Positions 1 through 9,542 of a stretch of 64,000 bases of DNA are shown in pieces (position 1 is the stretch's first letter; the number at the start of each line of letters is the position of its first letter). The notes under the pieces were generated by a model. That model made no database searches. It saw nothing but the letters and a program-made list of their open reading frames with translations, and was not told the origin of the DNA. The position numbers and the translations under genes were made by a program. Origin of the DNA: Gammaproteobacteria bacterium (GTDB lineage Bacteria > Pseudomonadota > Gammaproteobacteria > Francisellales > CACEW01); the NCBI GenBank assembly GCA_030652335.1, contig JAUSAW010000007.1:82427-146426 (forward strand), given 5' to 3'.

Positions 1-1
1 T

Positions 2-1117
2 GATGATGCGATCGGTCTTAGGGTCAGCGCGATTAATAAGACCTCACAAAAATTATTTGAAGACCTGGGTCTTTGGTCGGCCATGCAGAACCTACGTATG
101 GGCCCGTATGAGAGAATGCTGGTCTGGGATGAAGGCAGTGAGGCCCATATTGAAATGGATGCCGCAGAGGTTGGTGAAACTACCTTAGGCTTTATTATTG
201 AAAACCATCTAATGCTTAAAGTGCTATTTGAAGGGCTAGAAGCCTATCCAAAAGAACAGGTGCAGTTTATTCTCGATACCCCCATCGCGTTAAAAGAACA
301 TAACACTGGCTGGGAGTTGGAGCTGGCCTCGGGTCAAATCATAGAGGCAAGTTTACTTATTGCAGCGGATGGCTCAAAATCCTGGGTAAGGTCTGCCGTG
401 CATATCGAATCCTCCACTCATGATTTTCAGCAGCAGGCTTTAGTGTGTACTGTGAGGTGCGAGAAACCACATCGTTTTACAGCGAGGCAACGTTTTTTAG
501 AATCAGGCCCATTAGCCTTTTTGCCTTTGCATGATTCGCATTTATGCTCGATCGTATGGAGCACTAGCAAAGAGCAGGCGGAAAATTTGGCTGGCTTGCC
601 TGATGATGAATTTAATACGGCTTTAGAGAAGGCGTTTTGGATCCCGGGTTCCGCTGAGCGGCCCCAGGATGACAGCTCCACTTCAGTGGGGATCCAGACC
701 AGTGCTCTAGGCAAGCTCCAGGTCATTGGCTTTCGAGCGCACTATCCTTTAAGCCAGCATCATGCCAAGCACTATGTTAAAAAAGGCTTAGCCTTAATTG
801 GCGATGCGGCGCATAGCATCCATCCATTAGCTGGCCAAGGCGTTAATCTAGGATTTGCCGATGCCAAGGCTTTGGCTGAGGTATTAACTCAAGCTAAATT
901 AAAAGGCCGTACTATTGCATCGGAATCCACCTTGCTTCAATATCAGCGGTCACGTAAGCATTATAATGCCGCTATAATGTGGTCTATGTATGGTTTTAAT
1001 ACTTTATTTTCAAATCGACTTGCTACATTAGCTCGTCTACGAGAAATCGGCGTTAATGCTGTTGATAAGCAGTCCTTTATTAAACGTTTTTTTATTAAAC
1101 AAGCCATGGATTCATAG
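2..1117 (+). CDS. FAD-dependent aromatic hydroxylase of the UbiH/UbiF/VisC family, 5' truncated by window edge
   Basis: Flavoprotein monooxygenase of the kind that hydroxylates the ubiquinone ring. The frame is open from base 2, well before the first ATG at 83, so the real start and the N-terminal GxGxxG FAD-binding fold lie outside the window. Visible are the middle DG motif (IAADGSKSWVR) and the C-terminal FAD-ribityl motif GLALIGDAAHSIHPLAGQG, which is diagnostic for the family, followed by the usual helical tail. It ends 10 bp before pmbA on the same strand, so the two are probably co-transcribed. Which member (UbiH, UbiI, UbiF) it is cannot be decided without the N-terminus and the other paralogs. 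Family assignment is secure; the exact ring position is not. Confidence 0.85.
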   Translation, partial: DDAIGLRVSAINKTSQKLFEDLGLWSAMQNLRMGPYERMLVWDEGSEAHIEMDAAEVGETTLGFIIENHLMLKVLFEGLEAYPKEQVQFILDTPIALKEHNTGWELELASGQIIEASLLIAADGSKSWVRSAVHIESSTHDFQQQALVCTVRCEKPHRFTARQRFLESGPLAFLPLHDSHLCSIVWSTSKEQAENLAGLPDDEFNTALEKAFWIPGSAERPQDDSSTSVGIQTSALGKLQVIGFRAHYPLSQHHAKHYVKKGLALIGDAAHSIHPLAGQGVNLGFADAKALAEVLTQAKLKGRTIASESTLLQYQRSRKHYNAAIMWSMYGFNTLFSNRLATLARLREIGVNAVDKQSFIKRFFIKQAMDS

Positions 1118-1127
1118 TGAGGACAGC

Positions 1128-2465
1128 GTGACGAAACATAGTTTACCCAATCAAGAACAGCTTAGCCAAGTGGCGGAACATATTTTAAAACTAGCCAAAA
1201 GCCGTGGGGCTACTAGCGCTGAAATGTCAGTCGGTTCTGGCATGGGGTTTTCAGCCACGGTACGATTAGGTGAGCCTGAAACCATCGAGCATGAGCAAGA
1301 TCAATCAGTCGATATTACTGTATATTACGGTCAGAAAAAAGGCTCAGCCACCACTACCGATATGAACCTTGCCATGATCGATAAAGTCGTGGAAGCTGCA
1401 TGCTCGATGGCCCAATATACCGTCGAAGATGATTGTGCCGGCTTGGCTGATCCCGATACTTTAGCCAAAGACTGGCCGGAATTAGATTTATATCATCCCT
1501 GGGATATTAGCGTTAAAGACGCTATCGAGCAGGCTAAAGCCTGCGAAAAACTGGCCATGGACTTTGACCCTAGAATCAATAATTCAGAAGGGGCGACATT
1601 AGAAACCTATCAATCGATACATCTTTATGCCAACTCTCATGGTTTTATAGGTGGGGCGAAAAGTAGCCGTCATGGCTTAAGTGTAAGCGTCATTGCCGAA
1701 GCCAATGGGCAGATGCAGCATGATTATGGTTATACCAGTGCGCGCGATTATCGTGATTTATGGTCGGCTAAAAGGGTAGCGGAAGAAGCGGCAGAACGTA
1801 CCTTGCAGAAGCTTAACCCTCGTAAAATTAAGACCTGTGAGGTGCCGGTTATTTTTATCGCCGATGTCGCTACTTCTCTTATAAGCAGTTTTTTAGGCGC
1901 GATTAGCGGCGGAAGCCTGTATCGACGCAGTAGCTTTTTGTTGGATAGCTTAGGCCAACGCTTATTCCCAGAGTTTGTTACTATTAGTGAAGACCCTTAT
2001 ATTTTAAAAGGTATCGCTAGCTGCCCATTCGATGGTGAGGGTGTAAAAGTCCAGAAGCGCGATATCGTCAGCCAAGGTGTTTTACAGGGCTATGTGCTGG
2101 GAAGCTATTCAGGCAGAAAGCTTAAGTTGAAATCTACCGGTAATGCAGGTGGGGTGCATAATATTTTAGTACAATCCGGCCAGCAAGACTTAGCGGCTTT
2201 ACTTAAAACCATGCACAAGGGTTTATTGGTAACGGATGTCATTGGTCAAGGGGTGAATTTAGTCACGGGTGATTATTCGCGCGGAGCTTCTGGATTTTGG
2301 GTTGAAAATGGCGAAATTATGCATCCGGTTGAAGAAATTACCATTGCTAGCAACTTACGAGATATGTTTAGCGGCATAATTGGAATTGGCTCAGATATCG
2401 AGAAGCGAGGCAAGATCCAAGTAGGATCGATTTTAATTGATAAAATGACTGTGGCAGGGAATTAG
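1128..2465 (+). CDS. pmbA: PmbA/TldE metalloprotease-family protein
   Basis: Partner subunit of the TldD/TldE (PmbA) complex, which in E. coli matures microcin B17 and degrades CcdA. About 445 aa from a GTG start at 1128, which follows AGGA with proper spacing; the open frame runs upstream to 1056 but that part overlaps the preceding gene and does not look like family sequence. The protein shows the PmbA pattern: N-terminal nucleophile-like half, a central region with SSFLGAISGGSLYRRSSFL, and a C-terminal GDYSRGASGFWVENGEI block. TldE subunits lack the HExxxH zinc site of TldD, and none is seen here. TldD is not in the window. Length matches the E. coli protein (about 450 aa). Confidence 0.93.
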   Translation: MTKHSLPNQEQLSQVAEHILKLAKSRGATSAEMSVGSGMGFSATVRLGEPETIEHEQDQSVDITVYYGQKKGSATTTDMNLAMIDKVVEAACSMAQYTVEDDCAGLADPDTLAKDWPELDLYHPWDISVKDAIEQAKACEKLAMDFDPRINNSEGATLETYQSIHLYANSHGFIGGAKSSRHGLSVSVIAEANGQMQHDYGYTSARDYRDLWSAKRVAEEAAERTLQKLNPRKIKTCEVPVIFIADVATSLISSFLGAISGGSLYRRSSFLLDSLGQRLFPEFVTISEDPYILKGIASCPFDGEGVKVQKRDIVSQGVLQGYVLGSYSGRKLKLKSTGNAGGVHNILVQSGQQDLAALLKTMHKGLLVTDVIGQGVNLVTGDYSRGASGFWVENGEIMHPVEEITIASNLRDMFSGIIGIGSDIEKRGKIQVGSILIDKMTVAGN

Positions 2466-2517
2466 CTCTAAAGCCACGATAGTTAATATAGTGAAGGATA
2501 ACTATTAACAATACAAG

Positions 2518-2682
2518 ATGTTGGAATCTAACGTAAGTGCGCTTGGGGTTTTAGGTGCGATCTATATTATTAGTGTAAGCTCTGAGGCTAGTGATGATCT
2601 TGGGCTATCACTGCCTTTGCAAAAAGTCACGCATGCTAATGCAGGGGCTGCTGGCCAAGAAAGCCAAGTGGTTTATGCCTAA
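2518..2682 (+). CDS. Possible 54-aa small protein
   Basis: ATG-to-TAA frame of 54 codons in the 219-bp gap between pmbA and the convergent TauE/SafE gene. The peptide has one hydrophobic stretch (VSALGVLGAIYIISV) near its start and a polar tail. There is a GAAGGA-like sequence, but it is about 25 bp upstream, too far for a normal ribosome site. It matches nothing I recognise and may be chance or a decayed remnant. Confidence 0.2.
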   Translation: MLESNVSALGVLGAIYIISVSSEASDDLGLSLPLQKVTHANAGAAGQESQVVYA

Positions 2683-2684
2683 AT

Positions 2685-3446
2685 TCAATAGGTTTTTAGT
2701 ATCACTATAAGCAGCATAATGCTGACCATCGCTATAAATAGGGGCTTAATAAGTTTAGCCCCTTGCTGCATGATTAGTTTAGCCCCGATATGCGCGCCGA
2801 TAAACTGCCCTAGCGCCATTAACAGTCCGATGGAATAGATGACATGTCCGCCGACAATAAACCATATCAGGGCGACTATATTGCTAGTGAAATTATACAC
2901 CTTGGCATGGATGGTGGCTTTCTGCAGGTTATATCCTAAGAAAAAAACCAAAGCCACCACCCAAAATGAGCCGGTGCCTGGCCCAAAAAATCCATCATAA
3001 AACCCCAGTACTAATCCAAAAATAAGCATGGTGGTATTTTTAGACAGTCGAGCCGGTTGATCTGCTGCACTCATCCGAGAGGATGCTATGCTATAAAGTA
3101 AGATTGCTGCTAATAGCAAGGGCAGCAGTTTCTGTAAAAAATCATCCTGTAATAGCAGAACTGCAAATGTGCCCAGGCTGGCGCCGATTAAACAATACAA
3201 TGATCCTATCCAAATATCTTTAAACGGAGTATGGCTATATTGCATTAACCTAGTCGCAGCGGTTCCAGAGCCAAAACAAGCCTGAAGTTTATTAGTGCCT
3301 AATACTAGGCCAGGGGGAATTCCTACGGCTAAAAGGGCGGGTACGGTGATAAGCCCACCACCGCCTGCGATAGTGTCGATAATGCCTGCCATTAAGCTAC
3401 AGGCAAATAAGAAACTTAACAGCAACCAGGATAGATGAAGTATCAT
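2685..3446 (-). CDS. TauE/SafE-family membrane permease (YfcA-like)
   Basis: Inner-membrane protein of 253 aa with about eight hydrophobic segments, belonging to the TauE/SafE family (sulfite, sulfoacetate or other organic anion export). The N-terminal signature GIIDTIAGGGGLITVPALL and the second-half copy GFYDGFFGPGTGSFW are the two pseudo-repeated glycine-rich motifs typical of YfcA-type members. It starts 12 bp after tamB on the same strand and is the last gene of the qseB/pmrA-like to tamAB run. The substrate cannot be read from sequence. Length is normal for the family. Confidence 0.88.
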   Translation of the reverse strand: MILHLSWLLLSFLFACSLMAGIIDTIAGGGGLITVPALLAVGIPPGLVLGTNKLQACFGSGTAATRLMQYSHTPFKDIWIGSLYCLIGASLGTFAVLLLQDDFLQKLLPLLLAAILLYSIASSRMSAADQPARLSKNTTMLIFGLVLGFYDGFFGPGTGSFWVVALVFFLGYNLQKATIHAKVYNFTSNIVALIWFIVGGHVIYSIGLLMALGQFIGAHIGAKLIMQQGAKLIKPLFIAMVSIMLLIVILKTY

Positions 3447-3458
3447 AAAATTAAGGTG

Positions 3459-5474
3459 TTATCTGTTAATGGTAAACACCATATCAGCGCCTTGAGCCTG
3501 AGTACCTGCATTGGTTTTAAAACTCCAATATTTAGAAAGTTGTAAGCTAGTATCCAGCTCTTGTTGATTGTTAAATAAGCCTATGCCATATCTAACATAA
3601 AGTCTAGGCGTAATGGTTTTGCCGATAAAAACAGCGGTAGTATCTTGTGCTGTTTCACCAATAGCATTATCCGTACCAGCTGGTGGCGAATTTAATGAGC
3701 CCAAAGCGAGCTGACTAATGCCTAATTTTTTTTGGATGGAATTAAGCAGATTATTGCCGCCACCACTCGATGCCAAGGTCATGGCTGCCTGAGATAAGAT
3801 GTTTTTATCTGCTTCTTGTACTTGGCTAAAGGGTTGGCCTAGTACGATATAGGACAGTATATCTTCTTGGCTTAAAGAGGGGTTAGAATAGAGTTCTATA
3901 ATGGGCTTATTGAGGGTCCCCAAGATATTGGCGCCTAGTTCCAAAGAGGGGTTGACTAGATTGCCGCTATTGCTCGGTGGTAAATCATAAGAAGCCTTAA
4001 TATCGAGATTGGGGTTATTGAGCGGGCTATGAGCATATACGAGTTCACCGTGGGTGATGATAAAACGCTTGCCATAATTCTCATAGGTGCCCTGATGCAG
4101 TTGCAATTTACCAATTGCGCTTAAACTGCTTCCGGATAAGCTTACTATATTCAATTGCCCGTCGATATGAGTCTGTATTCCAAAACCAGTTAAAATAACA
4201 TTACGTCCAACCACAAGGTTTAGCTTTAATTCCATAGCTAAGCTTTGCTGATTGTCGATGGGATAATTATTTTCATCCACATAGACGATATCGGATTCAG
4301 CTGGATTTTTATTTTGTAATTGACCCACATTGATAAGCGCTTTATCAATCGTAATATTGCCCTCTACAGCCTGCTTATGATTAGCATAACGGTATTGCAA
4401 ATCTGGGTTAATAAATACGGTATATTCGGGTAAGTCAGCGATTAAAAAATCGTGGCCTTTTACACCGAGATTAAGGGTGGGTTGACTTAAGTCAGCATTT
4501 GCCTCGCCTAGTATTTTTATAGAGCCTGGGCCTGACTGCGCGGCGCCTGTAATATGAAGCTGTTGATTGCTTGCATCGATCAGCACATTAATAGCATGAA
4601 TATTGATGCCTAAGCTAGGCCAGTCCATTGCGGCATTTTTTAGCATAATTTGGCCGTTAAGAGTAGTAGGCTGCCATTGACCGTTAGCACATAGTGTTGC
4701 GGCGTGATTAGATAAACATAAGGTAGATAGGCTAATGCGATTAGTGAGTAGTTCTATGTCGCTTGGATGGCTTAGAGCCCATAAGCCCATCGGTGATTGG
4801 ACCGATAGAGTAGTAATCAGATAGTGCATAGCTTTAGGTTGTGCTTGGCTTTTCCATTTAAGCTGATAGTTGGGGGTATCGATATCGGCAATTTGGTTTA
4901 ATTGATTGGCTACAATGGTGAGCGCTAATGGACCGTTAAGTTTAGGCGTAAAATCATGCATATCAAGGTTGTGGGTTTGTAATGCGATATCCCAGCTTAA
5001 GCTAGGCTGTGTCTGAAACTGTAGATGCCCATCGACAGAGCCTGAAGCAAATTTAAGCGACAGTGCTTTAATATTGAGCTGATCGATTACAATCCTAAAA
5101 GGAAAGTGTCGCGGTTTTGACGGTTTATTGGTGGGACTATATTGACCTTGAATCGAATTGGCGAATATCGACTGAATCTCAACTACCCCGTTTAATAAGC
5201 TTAAAGGCCTCCAGCAAATGGATAGGTTTGCAATATCTGCATGAATACTATCGGTTTTAATGATTACTTCAGGTAAAGTGAATTCCAGCAGGGTGCCTGT
5301 CGCTGACTTGGCATGAAGCTGTATGCCAGCGGCATATAATGGAGCTTCTATGCTGCCCAGTAATAGTCTTAAGCCCGTCTGAGAATGAATAGCCGACATA
5401 ATAAGTGCAGAAAGTAGCAGAACAAATCCGAGTAAAGATAAGGCCAGTTTTCTTATTACACTTTGCCAACTCAT
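3459..5474 (-). CDS. tamB: TamB, inner-membrane anchored subunit of the translocation and assembly module (short form)
   Basis: TamB spans the periplasm and works with TamA in outer-membrane biogenesis and lipid transport. Here it is 671 aa, about half the E. coli length (about 1260 aa). It has an N-terminal membrane anchor (about residues 8-28), a long beta-rich middle, and the conserved C-terminal DUF490 region. Hallmarks of the C-terminus are LGTLNKPIIELYSNP and PSLSQEDILSYIVLGQP near residues 525-555. The start codon overlaps the tamA stop by 4 bp, so translation is probably coupled. The shortness lies in the periplasmic beta-helical middle. Members of reduced or divergent gammaproteobacteria vary in length, so this need not mean loss of function. 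Confidence 0.9.
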   Translation of the reverse strand: MSWQSVIRKLALSLLGFVLLLSALIMSAIHSQTGLRLLLGSIEAPLYAAGIQLHAKSATGTLLEFTLPEVIIKTDSIHADIANLSICWRPLSLLNGVVEIQSIFANSIQGQYSPTNKPSKPRHFPFRIVIDQLNIKALSLKFASGSVDGHLQFQTQPSLSWDIALQTHNLDMHDFTPKLNGPLALTIVANQLNQIADIDTPNYQLKWKSQAQPKAMHYLITTLSVQSPMGLWALSHPSDIELLTNRISLSTLCLSNHAATLCANGQWQPTTLNGQIMLKNAAMDWPSLGINIHAINVLIDASNQQLHITGAAQSGPGSIKILGEANADLSQPTLNLGVKGHDFLIADLPEYTVFINPDLQYRYANHKQAVEGNITIDKALINVGQLQNKNPAESDIVYVDENNYPIDNQQSLAMELKLNLVVGRNVILTGFGIQTHIDGQLNIVSLSGSSLSAIGKLQLHQGTYENYGKRFIITHGELVYAHSPLNNPNLDIKASYDLPPSNSGNLVNPSLELGANILGTLNKPIIELYSNPSLSQEDILSYIVLGQPFSQVQEADKNILSQAAMTLASSGGGNNLLNSIQKKLGISQLALGSLNSPPAGTDNAIGETAQDTTAVFIGKTITPRLYVRYGIGLFNNQQELDTSLQLSKYWSFKTNAGTQAQGADMVFTINR

Positions 5475-7216
5475 AACAAAGTCTCGATGCCGATGTCAAA
5501 ACGCCAAGAGCCTTGCACGGGTTGAATAGGGTGGGCTACATATAAATTAATCGTACCAACAGGCGATCTCCAGCTCGTGCCTAACCCTGCGCCTTTCTGT
5601 AAGTTAATAGACTGTAAAGTATTAAATGCATTACCCATATCGTAAAAGACTAAGCCGCTCCAGTTGTTCCACACTCTGCGTTCTACCGTAAACTGAGCCG
5701 CCGCAATATAGCGCCCTCCAATGAGATTGCCATTGCTATCTTCTGGGCCTAAGCTCTTATAGGCATAACCACGAACGGTATCTACCCCGCCTGCATAAAA
5801 TCGAAATATCGGTGATAAATTACTAATATCTTGTACGGCAGTCGCGCCGACTACTGCTTTAACAAAAATTCTGTCATTTGAGTCGAGATTGATCGAGCCT
5901 AATGTACGTAGAGTACCTTGAGCAAAGCTCGTGCTAGATAACAGGCTTCTACTTCCGCCTTGTGCTTGAGCAGACCACCAATAACCCTGTTTAAAATAGC
6001 CTTTTGTTACTAACTGAGTATAGCCTAGAGTGGCTTCTGGTAATAAATAACGCTGTGCGGGTTCAATAGGATTAGCGGGCTCGGTGGCCTGAATAAAATG
6101 CTGGGTAATTCCTAATTCAGTTGACCAGGGTCCATGCTGCACAAAATGATCTAAGCCTGCGATGATATCGGTAGCTGTATAGGCTGTAATGGTGGTCTCG
6201 CTGCGCCCGACATTAATACTGCTATAGTCTGTAACTGGGTTGGCCCCGGGAATAACAAAGCTTGAGGTGACATTGGTATAATTACGGGCCGCTTGGATTT
6301 GGGCTGTAATATAGTCTCCAGTTTTGCCGATATAACGCAATTTCCAACCCAGTAATCCTCGAACACCTGTATCTGTGCCATAGCCTGCGCCGATTTGATA
6401 TTCTTGAGCAGGCTTTGGAATGAGTTTAATAGTAATGGGCACGGTATAAGTCGTTTTAGCGGGGGCGGGAATAATAGCGATGGAATCAAAGTATCCGCTG
6501 CTCGCTAAATTGCTTTGTAATTGATCGACCTGCTCCTGGCTGTATGCTTGCCCCGATTTAAAGTTTAGAAAGCGGTTTAAGAACTCGTTTGAGAAAGTGG
6601 ATTGATCAAAACGAATAGTGCCATAGTGGTATTGCTTACCAGTATTGAGTTTCAAGTCTATTGCTGCCGAATACGATTTCACCTTAATTTGGATTTGATG
6701 CTGAACATAGTTTGCATCGAAATAACCGTTGGCAATGGCCGTAGTTTGTAAGGTTGATTTAACTTGATCGTATTGATTAAGATTTAAAGTCTGCCCAATT
6801 TTAAGAAGGGAATTTACGATCACATTTTGGATGGCAGCGTTATGTTGACCCTCTCCAACGGCCATAATAGAGATATTTTTTATGAGTAGAGGGCGACCGG
6901 TAGTGACTTTGTAGTGAATGTGCCAAACATGCTTAGTCTCATCATGATGGATAGAGCCTCTAACCCTGGCTTGAAAATATCCCTGAACTTTAAGCGCTTG
7001 TTGAATCTGCTGGTAGCCCGCTTGAAAGGCGGTATTCATATGGCTGTTTGAGCTTAAAACATAAGCTTGATGTTGATATAGGTCGAGCGCTTGTTTAATG
7101 GGTTCGCTAAGATTTTTTGGCTGAACGTCGATCACCAAATCAATTCTATCGGCTGCTAGGCATTGAAAGGCAAAAAATATTAAGAGGCTGATTGTAAGAG
7201 TTTTTACTATTTGCAT
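5471..7216 (-). CDS. tamA: TamA, Omp85-family outer-membrane protein
   Basis: 581 aa, the usual TamA size (E. coli about 577). A signal peptide ends near LAADRIDL (about residue 22), followed by three POTRA domains (about 25-265) and a C-terminal 16-strand barrel. The Omp85 L6-loop motif appears as GGVDTVRGYAYKSLGPED. The barrel ends with FDIGIETLL; the final strand lacks the classical terminal aromatic. It is followed immediately by tamB with a 4-bp overlap and preceded by the sensor kinase gene with only 36 bp between, so the two-component genes and the TAM genes probably form one operon. That layout suggests co-expression of envelope regulation and envelope biogenesis. Confidence 0.93.
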   Translation of the reverse strand: MQIVKTLTISLLIFFAFQCLAADRIDLVIDVQPKNLSEPIKQALDLYQHQAYVLSSNSHMNTAFQAGYQQIQQALKVQGYFQARVRGSIHHDETKHVWHIHYKVTTGRPLLIKNISIMAVGEGQHNAAIQNVIVNSLLKIGQTLNLNQYDQVKSTLQTTAIANGYFDANYVQHQIQIKVKSYSAAIDLKLNTGKQYHYGTIRFDQSTFSNEFLNRFLNFKSGQAYSQEQVDQLQSNLASSGYFDSIAIIPAPAKTTYTVPITIKLIPKPAQEYQIGAGYGTDTGVRGLLGWKLRYIGKTGDYITAQIQAARNYTNVTSSFVIPGANPVTDYSSINVGRSETTITAYTATDIIAGLDHFVQHGPWSTELGITQHFIQATEPANPIEPAQRYLLPEATLGYTQLVTKGYFKQGYWWSAQAQGGSRSLLSSTSFAQGTLRTLGSINLDSNDRIFVKAVVGATAVQDISNLSPIFRFYAGGVDTVRGYAYKSLGPEDSNGNLIGGRYIAAAQFTVERRVWNNWSGLVFYDMGNAFNTLQSINLQKGAGLGTSWRSPVGTINLYVAHPIQPVQGSWRFDIGIETLL

Positions 7217-7252
7217 GCCGCTATGATATCTAAAATTGCCGCTGTAAACTAG

Positions 7253-8725
7253 CTAATCAGCCTTAGGAAAGTCGACTCGCATCTCGAGGCCACTACCTTG
7301 TTCGGGTTTTTTAGCGAAAACACTGGCGTGATGCAGGCGCACGATTTCTTTAGTAATAGGCAGGCCAAGCCCACTGCCTTCAACTTTGGTGCCGACCTCT
7401 CTAAAAAACCGATCGAATAAGCGATGGTGAAGATGAGTAGGAATGCCTGGCCCATTATCAATAACTTGGAGGCAGATGCTATAGCTCGTTTTAGAAAGTA
7501 AGACTGCTATTTTGCCATGAGTAGGGGTATAACGAATGGCATTGTCGACCAGATTGCGAATTAAGATGGTAATTAAATTAGGCTCACCATTGATGATGAT
7601 TTCCTCATCGGGTGCAAATAATTCGATTTCAATTTGCTTAGAAATGGCCGATAGAGCGAGATCTGCTACGATTTGTGCAGTTAGTTTATTTAAATCAAGC
7701 GCTTGGCTTCGGGTTAGTTTGGTGCTGGATTCTAGTCGGCTTAAGGTAAGCAATTGATCGACTATATGCGTTATTCTATTGGTGCCGATAAGGATATTGT
7801 TTAAAATTCGAATGCGCTGTAGTTCATCTTTTTCGCGTAAAACGACTTCAACTTGTGTTTTAACGGCGGCTAAAGGGGTCCTTAGCTCGTGAGCGGCATC
7901 GGTGGTGAACTGTTTTTCTCGGGCAATCGATTCGCGCATCTGCAAAAATAAGCGGTTTAGCGCATTGACTAAGGGGGCTATTTCAACTGGGATTTCATCG
8001 GTGCCAATCGAGGTTAGGTGAGTCGGTCCTCGTTCAGAAATTTCGGTGGTGACTCTCTCAAGTGGGCTTAAGCTAATCTGAATCAATAAAATTAATAATA
8101 AAGCCAGGCCTATAAATACGATGACCAGCAGTATGCTGTCATACACTAGCAGTGGTAGCATGACGCTGGTGGTTAATTTTTTCTGAATCGCTACCACGGT
8201 TCGAATATTTTTATTCTGGTTAATAAGGCTCATGCTATACCAGCTCGACCCATCTGCTAAGGTAACAACATCAAAACCTTTATTTTTTGTACTTAAAGAC
8301 TCTGAAGGCGTATTGGATGACTTCATTATCAATTGGTTTTTATTCAAATTCCATATTTGAAAGACCATTTTGTCGCGATAGTTCAGATTGCCGTTATAAA
8401 CATTCATGCCAAGAGCTGGCAATTGGAGGTCTTTGCTTTGATTTTGATTGATAAAGTCATAGGCAATTTTATGCTGGGGATTAAGGTCTTTAATATCGAT
8501 AATGGTATCGATGACTTTAACGGCATTGATTAATTCTGATTTAAGAACTTGCTGGTTTTCATAGTTTAATTGCAAATAGTTTAAAACACCTATGGTGCCG
8601 ATTGTAAGAAACAGGGTGCTTAATACGCTGATTAAAAGAAACCGGCGCAAGGAGGTAATGCGTATACCAAATTTCTGTAAGGCAGGGTCCAATTGCATGC
8701 TGTCGATATCGACTATAGGCTTCAT
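7253..8725 (-). CDS. Sensor histidine kinase, QseC/PmrB-like
   Basis: Inner-membrane sensor kinase of 490 aa. Order: cytoplasmic N-tail, TM1 (about 29-51), a periplasmic sensor region of about 145 residues, TM2 (about 193-217), HAMP, HisKA, HATPase. The phospho-acceptor is H279 in FTTDAAHELRTPLAAVKTQ; the N box is NLVDNAIRYTP; G1 is DNGPGIP and G2 is GSGLGLPITKEIV. Its ATG overlaps the response-regulator stop by 4 bp. The periplasmic region shows no obvious ExxE iron motif of PmrB, so the signal is unknown. The QseBC and PmrAB families are close, and the sequence alone does not settle the choice. Confidence 0.92.
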   Translation of the reverse strand: MKPIVDIDSMQLDPALQKFGIRITSLRRFLLISVLSTLFLTIGTIGVLNYLQLNYENQQVLKSELINAVKVIDTIIDIKDLNPQHKIAYDFINQNQSKDLQLPALGMNVYNGNLNYRDKMVFQIWNLNKNQLIMKSSNTPSESLSTKNKGFDVVTLADGSSWYSMSLINQNKNIRTVVAIQKKLTTSVMLPLLVYDSILLVIVFIGLALLLILLIQISLSPLERVTTEISERGPTHLTSIGTDEIPVEIAPLVNALNRLFLQMRESIAREKQFTTDAAHELRTPLAAVKTQVEVVLREKDELQRIRILNNILIGTNRITHIVDQLLTLSRLESSTKLTRSQALDLNKLTAQIVADLALSAISKQIEIELFAPDEEIIINGEPNLITILIRNLVDNAIRYTPTHGKIAVLLSKTSYSICLQVIDNGPGIPTHLHHRLFDRFFREVGTKVEGSGLGLPITKEIVRLHHASVFAKKPEQGSGLEMRVDFPKAD

Positions 8726-9384
8726 TCAGGTTTTTGCACCATATAACCTACCCCGCGGATGGTATGGATAAAGTTATTGCCAAACTTTTTACGCAAATGG
8801 TGAATATGAACTTCTAAAGCATTGCTATCGATTTCTTCATTCCAACCATACAGCGAATCGATAATTTGATGGCGAGAAATAACTTTGCCTTGGTTCTCTA
8901 ATAAGGTGAAGATTAAGGCGTATTCACGACGAGACATTTTAACTTCTTCATCATGAAATTTTACGGTATGAGCAGCAGGGTCGAGAGTGATGGGGCCATA
9001 TTGAATCGACGGCTCTACTCGCCCTAATGAACGGCGCGATAAGGCGCGCAATCGTGCATTGAGCTCATGTAAGTTAAAGGGTTTAGTAAGATAATCATCC
9101 GCCCCTGAATCGAGACCTTTGATGCGATCTTCGACAGAATCGTGTGCGGTTAAGACCAGAATAGGGGTTTGAATTTTTTCCAGGCGAACAGCTTTTAAGA
9201 CTTCTAAGCCTGATTTTTTAGGCAAAGAGATATCTAAAATGACGGCATCAAAAGCATCGCGCAATAAAACGCTTTCAGCCGTTAACCCATCCTTAACCCA
9301 CTCTACAGTGTGGCCGTCTTGCTTAAGGCCAGTTTTAATACCATCGCCTAGCAATTCATCATCTTCTATTAGCAATATCCGCAT
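8722..9384 (-). CDS. OmpR-family response regulator, QseB/PmrA-like
   Basis: Two-domain transcription factor of 220 aa. The receiver has the acidic pair in RILLIEDDELLGDG, the phospho-acceptor Asp in AVILDISLP, the switch Thr in VLTAHD and the Lys in YLTKPF. The winged-helix domain carries a recognition region (SNALEVHIHHLRKKFG) like that of QseB and PmrA. The ATG at 9384 is preferred over the in-frame TTG four codons upstream because it gives the family start MRILLIEDD. In Legionella and Coxiella the PmrA regulator controls secreted effectors, and in Salmonella PmrA binds paired YTTAAK hexamers. Three such sites occur in this window (27825, 36685, 41064). That this regulator binds them is inference. 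Confidence 0.92.
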   Translation of the reverse strand: MRILLIEDDELLGDGIKTGLKQDGHTVEWVKDGLTAESVLLRDAFDAVILDISLPKKSGLEVLKAVRLEKIQTPILVLTAHDSVEDRIKGLDSGADDYLTKPFNLHELNARLRALSRRSLGRVEPSIQYGPITLDPAAHTVKFHDEEVKMSRREYALIFTLLENQGKVISRHQIIDSLYGWNEEIDSNALEVHIHHLRKKFGNNFIHTIRGVGYMVQKPE

Positions 9385-9465
9385 TAAAGTGCTCAATAAT
9401 AAAGACGTAGTTTATTCCTAAGCATAATGGAGGAAGGCTAATATTTCAAATTTTAAATACAGTTC

Positions 9466-9500
9466 CTGGTTTTAGCAGGTGCGAGTTCGTTTAAAACCAG
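9466..9500. other. Perfect 9-bp inverted repeat upstream of ftsK
   Basis: CTGGTTTTA and TAAAACCAG form a perfect 9-bp stem around a 17-nt loop, about 45 bp before the ftsK GTG and about 80 bp before the divergent response-regulator start. There is no T-tract after it on either strand, so it does not look like a terminator. It could be an operator or a leader hairpin. Confidence 0.5.
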
Positions 9501-9542
9501 CTAGTATATTCAACAACTATAGGTGCTAAAGGTGAATTTCTC

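Noticed and set aside
427..726. 99-aa minus-strand ORF
   Set aside because: Shadow of the flavoprotein hydroxylase frame, without its own ribosome site or family match.
9466..9500. Rho-independent terminator before ftsK
   Set aside because: Long loop and no T-tract on either strand; kept only as an inverted repeat.
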